Source: Acidovorax delafieldii (GTDB taxonomy: Bacteria > Pseudomonadota > Gammaproteobacteria > Burkholderiales > Burkholderiaceae_C). Taken from it: a stretch of 64,000 nt of DNA. The notes beneath the pieces are model-generated. The model did not search any database and was not told where the DNA came from. It saw only the letters and a program-made list of their open reading frames with translations. Shown one piece after another: positions 28,301-36,318 of this stretch (its first letter is position 1; each line of letters begins with the position of its first letter). Location of the stretch: positions 310,001 to 374,000 of the forward strand of contig NZ_VJWE01000013.1 of assembly GCF_007993815.1 (NCBI RefSeq), given 5' to 3'. A program made the position numbers and the translations under genes.

Positions 28301-29259
28301 ACCTGCTCACTTACGGGCAGGTGGCGGCACTACCACCGGGGTCCTCCTTTGCCACCGAGCGACGCCAACGGGGCCAGGGCACCAACCTGGGTTTCGGCTA
28401 TGTGGGAGACGATGTCCAGTGGGACATCGGAACCACTGGGGTTGGATTTCCGGTGACCAATGTCGTAGGGGGCCTGTCCAAAACCGGCGATCTGGGCCGC
28501 TACAGCTACAAACTCGAAGCGTATCGGCGCCCCATCACTGGCAGCCTGCTGTCGTACGCAGGGGCACGCGATCCCATCACAGGCCAGGTATGGGGCGGCG
28601 TGGTAGCAACGGGCGCTGCAGGCCGTCTTTCTACCGACATTGGGCCCTACAGCACCTCGCTGAGCCTGAGCCTGGCCGCCCTCACCGGCAAAAATGTGGC
28701 AACCAACACCCGCGCCCAGCTGCGGTGGGCACTGGACCGCGATGTATGGCGCCACAGCGATAGCGTGGTCAACCTCGGTGTTGCCGTCTCAGCTTGGCAC
28801 TATGGCAAAGACCTGTCCGAATTCAGCTTCGGCCACGGCGGCTATTACAGCCCACGCAACTACGTATCCGTCGCCCTGCCACTGGAATGGAGTGGACGCC
28901 GCGGCGCACTGACCTGGCTGGCACGCGGGTCCGTCTCTGTATCGCGCAGTAGCAGTGGCGACAGCGACTATTTTCCGCAGAGCGCACTCCTGCAGGCACT
29001 GGCACGTGCGCGGCTGGCGGCCGACGGTGGCGTTCCGGTGTACGCGGGCAGTTCGGGCTCGGGTTTCGGGCGTTCGTTCCGGGGGGCACTGGAATACCAG
29101 GTCACACCCCATCTCGCACTGGGTGCACAGCTGGAGCTGGATCGCTCGGCCTACTACGCGCCCACCAATTTCATGGTGTATGGCCGCTACCGCTTTGAGC
29201 CCGGGAACGCTCCACTGGACAACCGCCCACGGCCGGTGCAGACCTATTCCAGCTTCTGA
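25333..29259 (+). CDS. bcsC: cellulose export outer-membrane protein BcsC
   Basis: A 1308-residue exporter. A signal peptide (about 1-32) precedes a long periplasmic superhelix of TPR units (about 40-900), such as SADALTTLASIRDLQGDHALAE and DDAWIRHRLARIYIRLGR. TPRs are thought to bind the glucan and other Bcs parts. The last 350 residues form the BcsC outer-membrane barrel, with amphipathic strands rich in Gly, Ser and aromatics (TNLGFGYVGDDVQWDIG, ALGAQLELDRSAYYAP) and a C-terminal Phe (TYSSF), the usual BAM signal. It overlaps bcsZ by 13 bases and lies one base from bcsE. Confidence 0.95.
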   Translation: METVKRRTHRWLPSLTLLAAACLPGQHGVHASTPPAIEAELLSGARLWASKNRPDMARQLVDKLLAMDPNSPEGLATLGDLALREKKSDEAQRVLATLRARHPGHVLTQELETLVRVYGPDREKLAQMRLMARAGRKAEAADLARELFPQGPPTLGGLALEYHQIMGSTAKQSTESQRQLARLYQQTRESRYRLAQLELRMYQGGNPTAVVQEIEAQAKQPDTNAPQLQDLWRRALDRLANTPANLPRVRAFLQRYPADSAMVERLAAMQQAVERAERAARDPANIARQAARTALDQGDMELAEEQIQATLALRPQDGESLGNLGLIRLRQGQHAQAQDLFSQAYAFTRQSRWKDLQATARFWGLLRQADRAVEQNELVTAASLAERALQMQPQSADALTTLASIRDLQGDHALAENFYQQAIQQEPNSTSALKGLASLYARTGRVTKALSLLAEAAARDTTLSEKLASAQADVLVAQAEDDLQAQRLGPALRALESAVVLTPDDAWIRHRLARIYIRLGRPQEALHAMDEGVARIPSGAVGAEMLYARALIRSALDEDSAALADMQRIRSADQTDAMRSLVRRSQVKSLVTQALKPLPAAEVKALLQQAEQEAGNEADLLYSVANAWFRRAQPARGVAVFHRLAARVPTLAPDTQLDYAQLLNRAEDDAGLAEQLPRLLQAKGWSAEQEDRLVALYAAHQERLIEKQRQAGRTNEASRLARQATPLPDTLSTPRQRSLAQARLLMAAAEYADAAQLLKPLASAQPDDLSVRMALADTLSRLQDTGDRRAAANEADWLKDRIPPSDVGQQLALLRIWQRIGRMDEARALATRLLDGFPQDSDVLLHAARLERANRNYAQAMVFFRSALMLETRGKIAPPAATAPESQAPVPIDSDLPLALQQSYTLSVPADPAVVAKIQGEIDAIEARRQPRIEAGHQALSKRSTDGISSLRGWERPVVAWMPRAYDGHYFLHVDRVQLDAGDLPADGPDLLTYGQVAALPPGSSFATERRQRGQGTNLGFGYVGDDVQWDIGTTGVGFPVTNVVGGLSKTGDLGRYSYKLEAYRRPITGSLLSYAGARDPITGQVWGGVVATGAAGRLSTDIGPYSTSLSLSLAALTGKNVATNTRAQLRWALDRDVWRHSDSVVNLGVAVSAWHYGKDLSEFSFGHGGYYSPRNYVSVALPLEWSGRRGALTWLARGSVSVSRSSSGDSDYFPQSALLQALARARLAADGGVPVYAGSSGSGFGRSFRGALEYQVTPHLALGAQLELDRSAYYAPTNFMVYGRYRFEPGNAPLDNRPRPVQTYSSF

Positions 29260-29260
29260 C

Positions 29261-31081
29261 ATGTCCTCTGCCGCTTCATCCTCACGCAAGAGCCCACCTG
29301 CAACCAGTGTGCTGCACTCGCTCGCCCAGCGCCTTTGGCCCTCTTTGGGTACAGCCAGCGCCATCCAGCGACCGACAAGCATCGGCATCGCAGGCCTGCC
29401 AGACGGCATTGGCCAGTTGCCATCCCATGTGCCCGTCTCTTTGGTTGCCGCCGACAGCAGAAGCGCTGCGGCATGGTTTCCCGCGCTGATCGAAGACGCT
29501 TTGGCCGCTGGCCCCTTGGGGCTGGTGGCGTCCAGCACGCAGTGGCTGGACGAGTTGCTGGAGTACCCCGAGCTACGAGCGGCTTACCGCGCTGGTCGGC
29601 TCAAGCTCTGGGCGCTATCGCCTGGGTTGCAGGCGCAAGTACAGCGCCATGGACTCAGTCCACTCGTGCAGGAGCTTGAACGGACCGGTCTGCTGCCACA
29701 GCACGCGCTGTATCTGTGCGACACACAGAACCTGCTGTCCGGACTGAACATTGCCCAACTCGCACATGTCAGCGACCAGCTCAGCGCCCTGTGCCGCCAA
29801 CGGCAGCGCCCGGTGGTACTGGGGTTCACCCCGCCGCTGGATGCCACTGCCCTTTTGCCAACGCTGCGCAACCTGTGCCAGATGTCCATGCACATCGCCA
29901 CCTTGCATGCTGACGCTGACCGCTGGCGCCTGAGCCTGGACCGCTGGGGTTCGGACACCGGGGCGCTGTTTCAGACCGGCTTTGGCCTGGTGCAAGACGC
30001 CAGCACACACCGACTGACTGCCGACGGCACGCGCACCCAAGGCGCTACCCCCGAACTGGTCACTGCAGCCGACCAATGGGGCGTGCTGGCAACCCGGGCA
30101 TCGGTGGAGGGGCAGCGCGGTATCCCTGGCCACTGGCGCATCGTCGATGGGCTGGAGGACATCGAAGTGGCTGCTGCGACCTGCGTGGCCTCCACGGTGC
30201 TGATCGACGCGGGCTCTGCGGGGGATTTTGAATCCCGCGCACGCCTGGTGCACCACCTGCGTCTCTCGCGCCCCCCAACGCTCAAGATTGTGGTGCGCGA
30301 GAACCTCGGCAAGTTGCGCACCCACAGCGAACAGGCACTGCTGCAACTGGGCGCCAGCGCGGTGGTCTACAAAGAGGTGGGTTTCTCGCGACTGCTGCAA
30401 CTGCTGCAGGACATCAACGCTCAGAGCCACACCCGCAAAGTCCACCCCGACTACGCTCAGGCGCTCGACAGCTTCATGCCCCCCCGCGAGCGGGGCTACC
30501 AGGCCCCGGGACGATTCTGTACGTTGGTACGCGGCATGCTCGACCGCACCCATGACATTGGCCTGTCGCACAGTCTGATACGGCTCAACATGCTGGACCG
30601 GATGCCGCACCTCGATGCTTTGCGCGCCTGCCACACCTCGCGCGATGGCGACTTGTTCACGGCCGACCACGAAGCGATCTACGTGTTCCTGTTCGCCTGC
30701 CGGGAGCCCGATGTAGAGCTGGCACTGCAACGGGTATTCGCGCTGCCGCTGACCCAGCTTTTCACTTCGCAAGCTACGGACTGCTCAGCGCCGGGCATAC
30801 GCGCGATGACTGAACAGTTGCAAGAATCCCTGCGCAAGGGCTTACCTGACTACAGTGCCATCTTGGCAGCAGTCAGCGCCCCCACACCTGCCGCCCTGGA
30901 GGCTCCTCCTGCCACGCCCTTGGCGCAGTTAAGAGAGGATGCGCTGGCACTGCCAAAGCACACCAACGTAGAGAGCCAACAGTCCGCGGCCTCGCCGCTC
31001 GTTGTGACAAGACCGCAAATGCGACCACGCCCTATCGGACAGCGCGCCGCGCCACGCCCCCTTGGAAGGACGTCTGCATGA
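29261..31081 (+). CDS. bcsE: c-di-GMP-binding cellulose accessory protein BcsE
   Basis: A 606-residue cytosolic protein of the BcsE (GIL-domain) family. In E. coli BcsE binds c-di-GMP through an RxGD motif and boosts cellulose output with BcsF and BcsQ. Here an RDGD at residues 461-464 (TSRDGDLFTADHEAIYVF) fits that motif in the C-terminal GIL domain. The N-terminal part has a degenerate RecA/REC-like arrangement (LGLVASSTQWLDELLEYPE). The ATG at 29261 follows the bcsC stop by one base; the longer upstream frame lies inside bcsC and is discarded. It overlaps bcsF through ATGA. Confidence 0.9.
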   Translation: MSSAASSSRKSPPATSVLHSLAQRLWPSLGTASAIQRPTSIGIAGLPDGIGQLPSHVPVSLVAADSRSAAAWFPALIEDALAAGPLGLVASSTQWLDELLEYPELRAAYRAGRLKLWALSPGLQAQVQRHGLSPLVQELERTGLLPQHALYLCDTQNLLSGLNIAQLAHVSDQLSALCRQRQRPVVLGFTPPLDATALLPTLRNLCQMSMHIATLHADADRWRLSLDRWGSDTGALFQTGFGLVQDASTHRLTADGTRTQGATPELVTAADQWGVLATRASVEGQRGIPGHWRIVDGLEDIEVAAATCVASTVLIDAGSAGDFESRARLVHHLRLSRPPTLKIVVRENLGKLRTHSEQALLQLGASAVVYKEVGFSRLLQLLQDINAQSHTRKVHPDYAQALDSFMPPRERGYQAPGRFCTLVRGMLDRTHDIGLSHSLIRLNMLDRMPHLDALRACHTSRDGDLFTADHEAIYVFLFACREPDVELALQRVFALPLTQLFTSQATDCSAPGIRAMTEQLQESLRKGLPDYSAILAAVSAPTPAALEAPPATPLAQLREDALALPKHTNVESQQSAASPLVVTRPQMRPRPIGQRAAPRPLGRTSA

Positions 31082-31260
31082 CGGCATGGATGCTTGTTTA
31101 CGTGCTGCTGGGCGTCTTGCTGGCTTGGCCGTGTGGTTGGCTGCTGCGCCGCGTGCTGAAGGGGCGCCAGCCGTTACGCTGCGTGCAGCCCTATCGGCCA
31201 AACCTTCCGCAAAGCGAGTCGCCCATTACCCAAAAAGGTGGGATGACCAAAGCCCCATGA
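31078..31260 (+). CDS. bcsF: small membrane protein BcsF
   Basis: A 60-residue protein with one transmembrane helix (about 5-23, LVYVLLGVLLAWPCGWLL), followed by a basic cytosolic segment (RRVLKGRQPLR) and a polar tail. E. coli BcsF is a 63-residue single-span protein with the same helix-then-basic pattern that recruits BcsE to the synthase. Primary sequence identity is hard to judge at this size, so the name rests on topology and position after bcsE. ATG 31078 overlaps the bcsE stop by ATGA. Confidence 0.8.
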   Translation: MTAWMLVYVLLGVLLAWPCGWLLRRVLKGRQPLRCVQPYRPNLPQSESPITQKGGMTKAP

Positions 31261-31273
31261 ACAAAGAGTTTGC

Positions 31274-32065
31274 ATGCGCGTGATTGCTGTCGTTTCGCCG
31301 CTCGGCGGGTCCGGGCGTACCACCATGGTCGCCCACCTGGCGTCCATTGGCGCCCGTCAAGGCCAACACACCTTGGCCGTAGAACTCTGTGCCCAGAATC
31401 TGCTGGGCATACACCTGGGCATGCCCCGCCCCGCCAGTCAGGGATGGGCAGCACTTGCCGCCACAGACTCTTGGTGGGCAGACGGCAGCTTCGACAACAC
31501 GGACGGCGTCTGCGTTCTGCCCTTTGGCCCAGCGGCACCAGAAACCATCACGACGCTCCACCAGTTGCTCGCTGCCAACCCACAGTGGCTGCAAGACCAG
31601 GTGGAACTGCTCGACGTACCAGAGGATTGCACGATAGTGCTGGACACACCGCAATGGCCTTCGCCGCTGGCCCAGGCAGCGCTGCGCTGCGCAGATGCGG
31701 TGTTGGTGGTCATGGAAGCGTCTGCGCGCGGATGTGCCAGCACGGACGCCGTACGCGCCATGCTGCAGGCGTCGCCAGCAACGCCCAACGTGCAGGGCAT
31801 CGCAGTCACGCGTTTTGACCCGCGCCGCGTATCGCAACGGGAGGCGCTCAGCACATTGCGCCAGCAGTGGGGAAGCCAATTGCTGCCCTATACCGTGCAT
31901 GAAGACGAGAACCTCTCACGTGCACTGGCCGCATCGCAATGCGTGAACGGCATGGCACCGCATGCACAGTCCGCGCACGATCTCCAGGGCATCTTCCACT
32001 GGCTGTCGGCAGTGCCTCCGTTGGCGCCGCTGCCTGCGCCCGCAGCTGGAGTGGTTGCACCATGA
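31274..32065 (+). CDS. bcsQ: BcsQ, MinD/ParA-family cellulose accessory ATPase
   Basis: A 263-residue SIMIBI-class protein. BcsQ forms a complex with BcsR or BcsE that activates and may localise the synthase. The P-loop reads SPLGGSGRTTMVAHLASIG, with Arg where ParA proteins have the catalytic Lys; E. coli BcsQ is also degenerate here, so this is probably a family trait. A switch-II-like CTIVLDTPQWPSPLAQAALR follows. No bcsR-like small gene is present upstream. It is 13 bases after bcsF and overlaps bcsA by ATGA. Confidence 0.9.
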   Translation: MRVIAVVSPLGGSGRTTMVAHLASIGARQGQHTLAVELCAQNLLGIHLGMPRPASQGWAALAATDSWWADGSFDNTDGVCVLPFGPAAPETITTLHQLLAANPQWLQDQVELLDVPEDCTIVLDTPQWPSPLAQAALRCADAVLVVMEASARGCASTDAVRAMLQASPATPNVQGIAVTRFDPRRVSQREALSTLRQQWGSQLLPYTVHEDENLSRALAASQCVNGMAPHAQSAHDLQGIFHWLSAVPPLAPLPAPAAGVVAP

Positions 32066-34572
32066 CAGACCAGGCGCCCTCGGGCACCACCACACCCACA
32101 CCGGCCACCGAACAAGCGGACGCACTGGTGCCCACTCGCAAGGCACTGATGTGGCTCGGGCGCCAGCTTGAGGTCGGGCATGAGGCTCCCTGGTGGATGT
32201 GGTTGTGGCGCTGTTTCGTTCTGCCACCCTCGCCACAGCGCGCATTGCGCCCCTGGTTGCTACGCCCAGTGCGCGGGCTTTGGGCAGGCCTCGGCTGGGC
32301 CATGCGCTGGCTCTGGCGAGTCCTGGCACTGGCGCTGACACTGGTTTTCTGGCCCATCCGGCTTTTCCTGCGTGCCATGGACCGCCTGGCCACCCACGTC
32401 AACGTGGGCAAGGGCATGCGACTGGCAGACCAGTGGCTCACACCGGCCCTGGAGATTCCTGGCCTGCGCTGGGTGATCCTGGCGGTGGGGGCGGTCACCG
32501 GTCTGGTCGTCATGACCACCCCATTCAACTGGTTCGGGCAACTGTTGTTCATGCTGCTCTGCTGGGGACTGTCCCTGGTGCTCCGGCGCCTGCCAGGCCG
32601 CTATCCTTCGCTGGCGCTTGCAGCGATCAGCCTGCTGGCGATGGGGCGTTACGCCTGGTGGCGCCTGACTTCATCGATTGAATTCGACTCGGTCATCGAG
32701 TCCTTCCTGGGCTACGGCCTGCTGGCGGCAGAGGCTTACACCTGGTTGGTGGTGGTGCTGGGCTTCATACAGACTGCCTGGCCCCTGCACCGCAGTCCGG
32801 CGGAGCTGCAAGGCGCACCCGCGTCCTGGCCCACGGTGGATGTGTACATCCCCACCTATAACGAGCCGCTGAGTGTGGTGCGCACCACGGTGCTGGCGTC
32901 GATGGCACTGGACTGGCCCAAAGACAAGGTCAAGGTCTTCATCCTGGACGATGGGCGGCGCGAGGAATTCCGTGCCTTTGCCGAATCCATGGGCGTGGGC
33001 TATATCGTGCGGCCCGACAACAACCACGCCAAGGCTGGCAACCTGAACCATGCGCTGGGCAAGACCGATGGTGAGCTGATCGCCATCTTCGACTGCGACC
33101 ACATTCCCACACGCTCCTTCCTGACCACGGCCGTGGGCTGGTTCCAGCGCGACCCGAAGTGCGCCATGCTGCAAACGCCGCACCACTTCTTCTCACCTGA
33201 CCCGTTTGAGCGCAACCTGGGCACCTTCCGCCGTGTGCCCAACGAAGGTGCCCTGTTCTACGGTCTGATCCAGGATGGCAATGATTTCTGGAACGCCACG
33301 TTCTTCTGCGGTTCCTGCGCGGTGATACGGCGCGGCCCTTTGCTAGAAGTGGGCGGCATCGCAGTGGAAACCGTGACCGAGGATGCGCACACCGCCCTCA
33401 AGCTGCACCGGCGCGGCTACACCACGGCTTACATCAATGAGACGCAGGCCGCCGGCCTGGCCACCGAGAGCCTGTCGGCCCATGTGGGCCAACGCATCCG
33501 CTGGGCGCGAGGCATGGCGCAGATCTTCCGCGTGGACAACCCCTTCCTGGGCAAGGGCCTCACGCTGTGGCAGCGCATCTGCTATGCCAACGCCATGGTG
33601 CACTTCTTCTTCGGGCTGCCGCGGCTGGTGTTCCTCACCGCGCCCATGGCCTTCTTGTTTTTTGAATGGCACATCATCAACGCGGGCGCCATCATGATCG
33701 CGCTGTATGTGCTGCCATACATCCTGCAGTCCAACATCGCCAATGCGCACGTGCAAGGCGAGCACCGGCACACGTTCTGGGCTGAGGTCTACGAAACGGT
33801 GTTGGCCTGGTACGTGGCCCTGCCCACCACGGTGGCTCTGATCAATCCGCGCCTTGGCAAGTTCAACGTGACAGCCAAGGGCGGGCTGGTGGACGAGCCG
33901 TACTTCGACTGGGTGATCTCCCGCCCCTACACCGTGCTGGTCCTGCTTAACTTCGCAGCCTTCGGCATGGGGCTGCTGCGCCTGTTCTTTTGGAATACCG
34001 AGGAAACCGCCACCGTACTCCTCAATCTGCTATGGACGGTCTACAGCATCCTCATGCTGGGTGCTGCGTTGGGTGTGGCATCCGAAGCACGCCAGGTGCG
34101 GCGAATGCACCGCGTGGCCACGCAATTGCCCGCAACCTTGTACCAGGACGACGGAACCGTGCTTCAGGCCCTTTGCATCGACTTTTCCATGACTGGTGTA
34201 GGCCTGCAATTGCCTGAAGGCACTCCACTGGCCGTGGGAGACAAGGTGCAGGTGGGACTGTGGCGCAACGATATGGAATGCACCTTTCCAGCCACGGTGA
34301 TGTTGCACAGAGGCCAGAGCGCCACCGGTTTTCAGTTTGACCCCATGACGCGCGAACAACAAATCGACCTGGTGCAGTGCACCTTTGCCCGCCCCGACAC
34401 CTGGAGGCAATGGAACGACAGCCACGATACCGACCGACCTTTGCATGGCCTGCAGGAAATCGCGCAGCTGGGCGTGCTGGGCTACCGCAAGTTCTGGACT
34501 TCGCTGGTGGAGTCGGCACGCAGCCGATGGCCCCTTCGCAAGCAGCGCGGGCAAGAAAGGCTGCCGGCATGA
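32062..34572 (+). CDS. bcsA: cellulose synthase catalytic subunit BcsA
   Basis: An 836-residue inner-membrane GT2 glycosyltransferase that polymerises UDP-glucose into beta-1,4-glucan and extrudes it. An N-terminal cytosolic and basic stretch and about four membrane helices (to about 250) lead to the GT domain: VDVYIPTYNE, ILDDGRREEF (D296-D297), FDCDH (D344, D346), FFCGSCAVIRRG, TED (439-441) and QRIRW (477-481). More membrane helices follow (about 520-690). The C-terminal PilZ domain has RQVRRMHRV and DFSMTGVGL, the RxxxR and DxSxxG c-di-GMP ligands. All catalytic residues are present. It overlaps bcsQ and bcsG by ATGA. Confidence 0.98.
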   Translation: MTDQAPSGTTTPTPATEQADALVPTRKALMWLGRQLEVGHEAPWWMWLWRCFVLPPSPQRALRPWLLRPVRGLWAGLGWAMRWLWRVLALALTLVFWPIRLFLRAMDRLATHVNVGKGMRLADQWLTPALEIPGLRWVILAVGAVTGLVVMTTPFNWFGQLLFMLLCWGLSLVLRRLPGRYPSLALAAISLLAMGRYAWWRLTSSIEFDSVIESFLGYGLLAAEAYTWLVVVLGFIQTAWPLHRSPAELQGAPASWPTVDVYIPTYNEPLSVVRTTVLASMALDWPKDKVKVFILDDGRREEFRAFAESMGVGYIVRPDNNHAKAGNLNHALGKTDGELIAIFDCDHIPTRSFLTTAVGWFQRDPKCAMLQTPHHFFSPDPFERNLGTFRRVPNEGALFYGLIQDGNDFWNATFFCGSCAVIRRGPLLEVGGIAVETVTEDAHTALKLHRRGYTTAYINETQAAGLATESLSAHVGQRIRWARGMAQIFRVDNPFLGKGLTLWQRICYANAMVHFFFGLPRLVFLTAPMAFLFFEWHIINAGAIMIALYVLPYILQSNIANAHVQGEHRHTFWAEVYETVLAWYVALPTTVALINPRLGKFNVTAKGGLVDEPYFDWVISRPYTVLVLLNFAAFGMGLLRLFFWNTEETATVLLNLLWTVYSILMLGAALGVASEARQVRRMHRVATQLPATLYQDDGTVLQALCIDFSMTGVGLQLPEGTPLAVGDKVQVGLWRNDMECTFPATVMLHRGQSATGFQFDPMTREQQIDLVQCTFARPDTWRQWNDSHDTDRPLHGLQEIAQLGVLGYRKFWTSLVESARSRWPLRKQRGQERLPA

Positions 34573-36146
34573 GCTTCTGGCATTTGATTTTCCTTGCCAA
34601 GGTGGGCCTGTACTTTGGTGGCTATATCGGCTTGAACTGGTGGCTGAACCTGCTGTTGTGGGCGTCCATGCTGCCCCCCATTGCGCACAAGAGGTGGCGC
34701 CGTGTACGCGCTGCAGTCGCCGTAGCGGCTGCCATCGCACTGCTGTATGCCGACTCTTACCTTCCCAGCCCAGGACGCGTGCTGTCGCAGCTCAAAGCGC
34801 TGAGTGGCTTCAGCGCGGACTACTGGCTGGAACTTGCCCAGCGGGTGTTCAACCCTGAAATGCTGCTGGTGGGACTGGTCGGCATCGTGCTTTATGCAGC
34901 ACTGGCCCGGCGGGTGCGTGCGGGGACGTTTGCATTGCTGGCGTTGTTGAGCGTACCGGTGGTAGCGGCCCTGCAGGAGCAGGCGGCTACGCCCCAGGCC
35001 ACCATGGCCGCAGCAAGCGGATTGAACTCGGCCGCCGCGCCCAACGACAATCAGGACACGTCGCCAGACGCTCTGCTGCAACGCTTTTACGCGAGCGAAA
35101 GCCAAAGGCGCGTCCAGTTCACCGCGCCCAATACGCCCCCGGCATTCGACATCATCCTGCTGCATGTGTGCTCCTTGTCGTGGGATGACATGGACTTTGT
35201 AGGACAGCGGGACAACCCATTCCTCAAGCGTTTTGATGTGTTGTTCACCAACTTCAACAGCGCTGCCAGCTACAGCGGACCAGCCTCTCTGCGGGTATTG
35301 CACGGCACCTGTGGCCAAACACCACACAACAAGCTGTACGAGGGCATTGATCCGCAGTGCTACGTGTTTCCCAACCTGGAAAAAGTGGGCTACCAGACCG
35401 CTGCACTGCTCAACCACGACGGGGTGTACGAAGAGTTTGCCCATGCGCTGGAACAGCGCGGAGGCCTTGCTGGCAAGCTGCAGTCCAATCAGGGCGCGCC
35501 CGTGCACATGCAGAATTTTGACGGCTCGCCCATCTATAACGACCACGCCTTGTTGGCGCAATGGTGGAAGAAGCGCAGCACTGACCGCAGCACCGGGCCC
35601 GTGGCGCTGTACTACAACACCATCTCCCTGCACGACGGAAATCGCGTGCCAGGCATGGCTTCGCGCAACAGCCTGGAGACATTCAAGCCCCGCTTGGTAC
35701 AGCTGCTCGCCGACTTCGACAAGTTCATCTCCGAACTGGAGGCAGCAGGCCGCCCTGTGGTCGTGATGCTGGTCCCTGAGCACGGCGCATCGCTGCGCGG
35801 AGACAAAATCCAGATGTCGGGTATGCGGGAGATTCCTGGCCCCCGCATCACCCTGGTCCCCGCTGCGGTGAAGCTGGTGGGCATGAAGCCATCTGAGGCA
35901 TCCGCCCCAGCAGCGCCCGTGGTTGTGAACCAGCCGATGAGCTACCTGGGCTTGTACACCTTGCTAGGCGATCTGATTCGCGACAACCCTTACGTCGACT
36001 CCGCGCGCCCGTTGGCGGAGCGGCTCGCAGCCCCGGTCACTACCCCCTTTGTGTCAGAGAACGCCGATGTGATCGTGATGCGCAACATGGAAGGCAAGTA
36101 CGTGATGCGCTCGGGGAACGGTGAATGGGTTCCCTACAACTATTGA
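34569..36146 (+). CDS. bcsG: cellulose phosphoethanolamine transferase BcsG
   Basis: A 525-residue protein that moves phosphoethanolamine from phospholipid to cellulose in the periplasm. The N-terminal 140 residues hold about four or five membrane helices. The C-terminal half is an alkaline-phosphatase-fold domain with HVCSLSWDDMDFV (Cys and Asp near the metal site), the nucleophile region NSAASYSGPASLRVLHG and the metal-binding VPEHGASLRGDK. It ends the operon. Start 34569 overlaps the bcsA stop (ATGA); the longer frame lies inside bcsA. Its presence suggests a modified, pEtN-type cellulose. Confidence 0.94.
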   Translation: MSFWHLIFLAKVGLYFGGYIGLNWWLNLLLWASMLPPIAHKRWRRVRAAVAVAAAIALLYADSYLPSPGRVLSQLKALSGFSADYWLELAQRVFNPEMLLVGLVGIVLYAALARRVRAGTFALLALLSVPVVAALQEQAATPQATMAAASGLNSAAAPNDNQDTSPDALLQRFYASESQRRVQFTAPNTPPAFDIILLHVCSLSWDDMDFVGQRDNPFLKRFDVLFTNFNSAASYSGPASLRVLHGTCGQTPHNKLYEGIDPQCYVFPNLEKVGYQTAALLNHDGVYEEFAHALEQRGGLAGKLQSNQGAPVHMQNFDGSPIYNDHALLAQWWKKRSTDRSTGPVALYYNTISLHDGNRVPGMASRNSLETFKPRLVQLLADFDKFISELEAAGRPVVVMLVPEHGASLRGDKIQMSGMREIPGPRITLVPAAVKLVGMKPSEASAPAAPVVVNQPMSYLGLYTLLGDLIRDNPYVDSARPLAERLAAPVTTPFVSENADVIVMRNMEGKYVMRSGNGEWVPYNY

Positions 36147-36318
36147 CTACGTTGGCTTGAAGCCCGAACGGGGCGTGACGAGGGGTTGCGCGACAGCCCC
36201 CTTCTCCGCACCCTGCCGCATGCGTCCCGCATAATCCATCCGCACTGCCGCGCCATCCCGCGATGCCACGGCGGTGCGATGTCCTTCGCGTGCCCGCAAC
36301 CCCCATCTGCCACCACTC

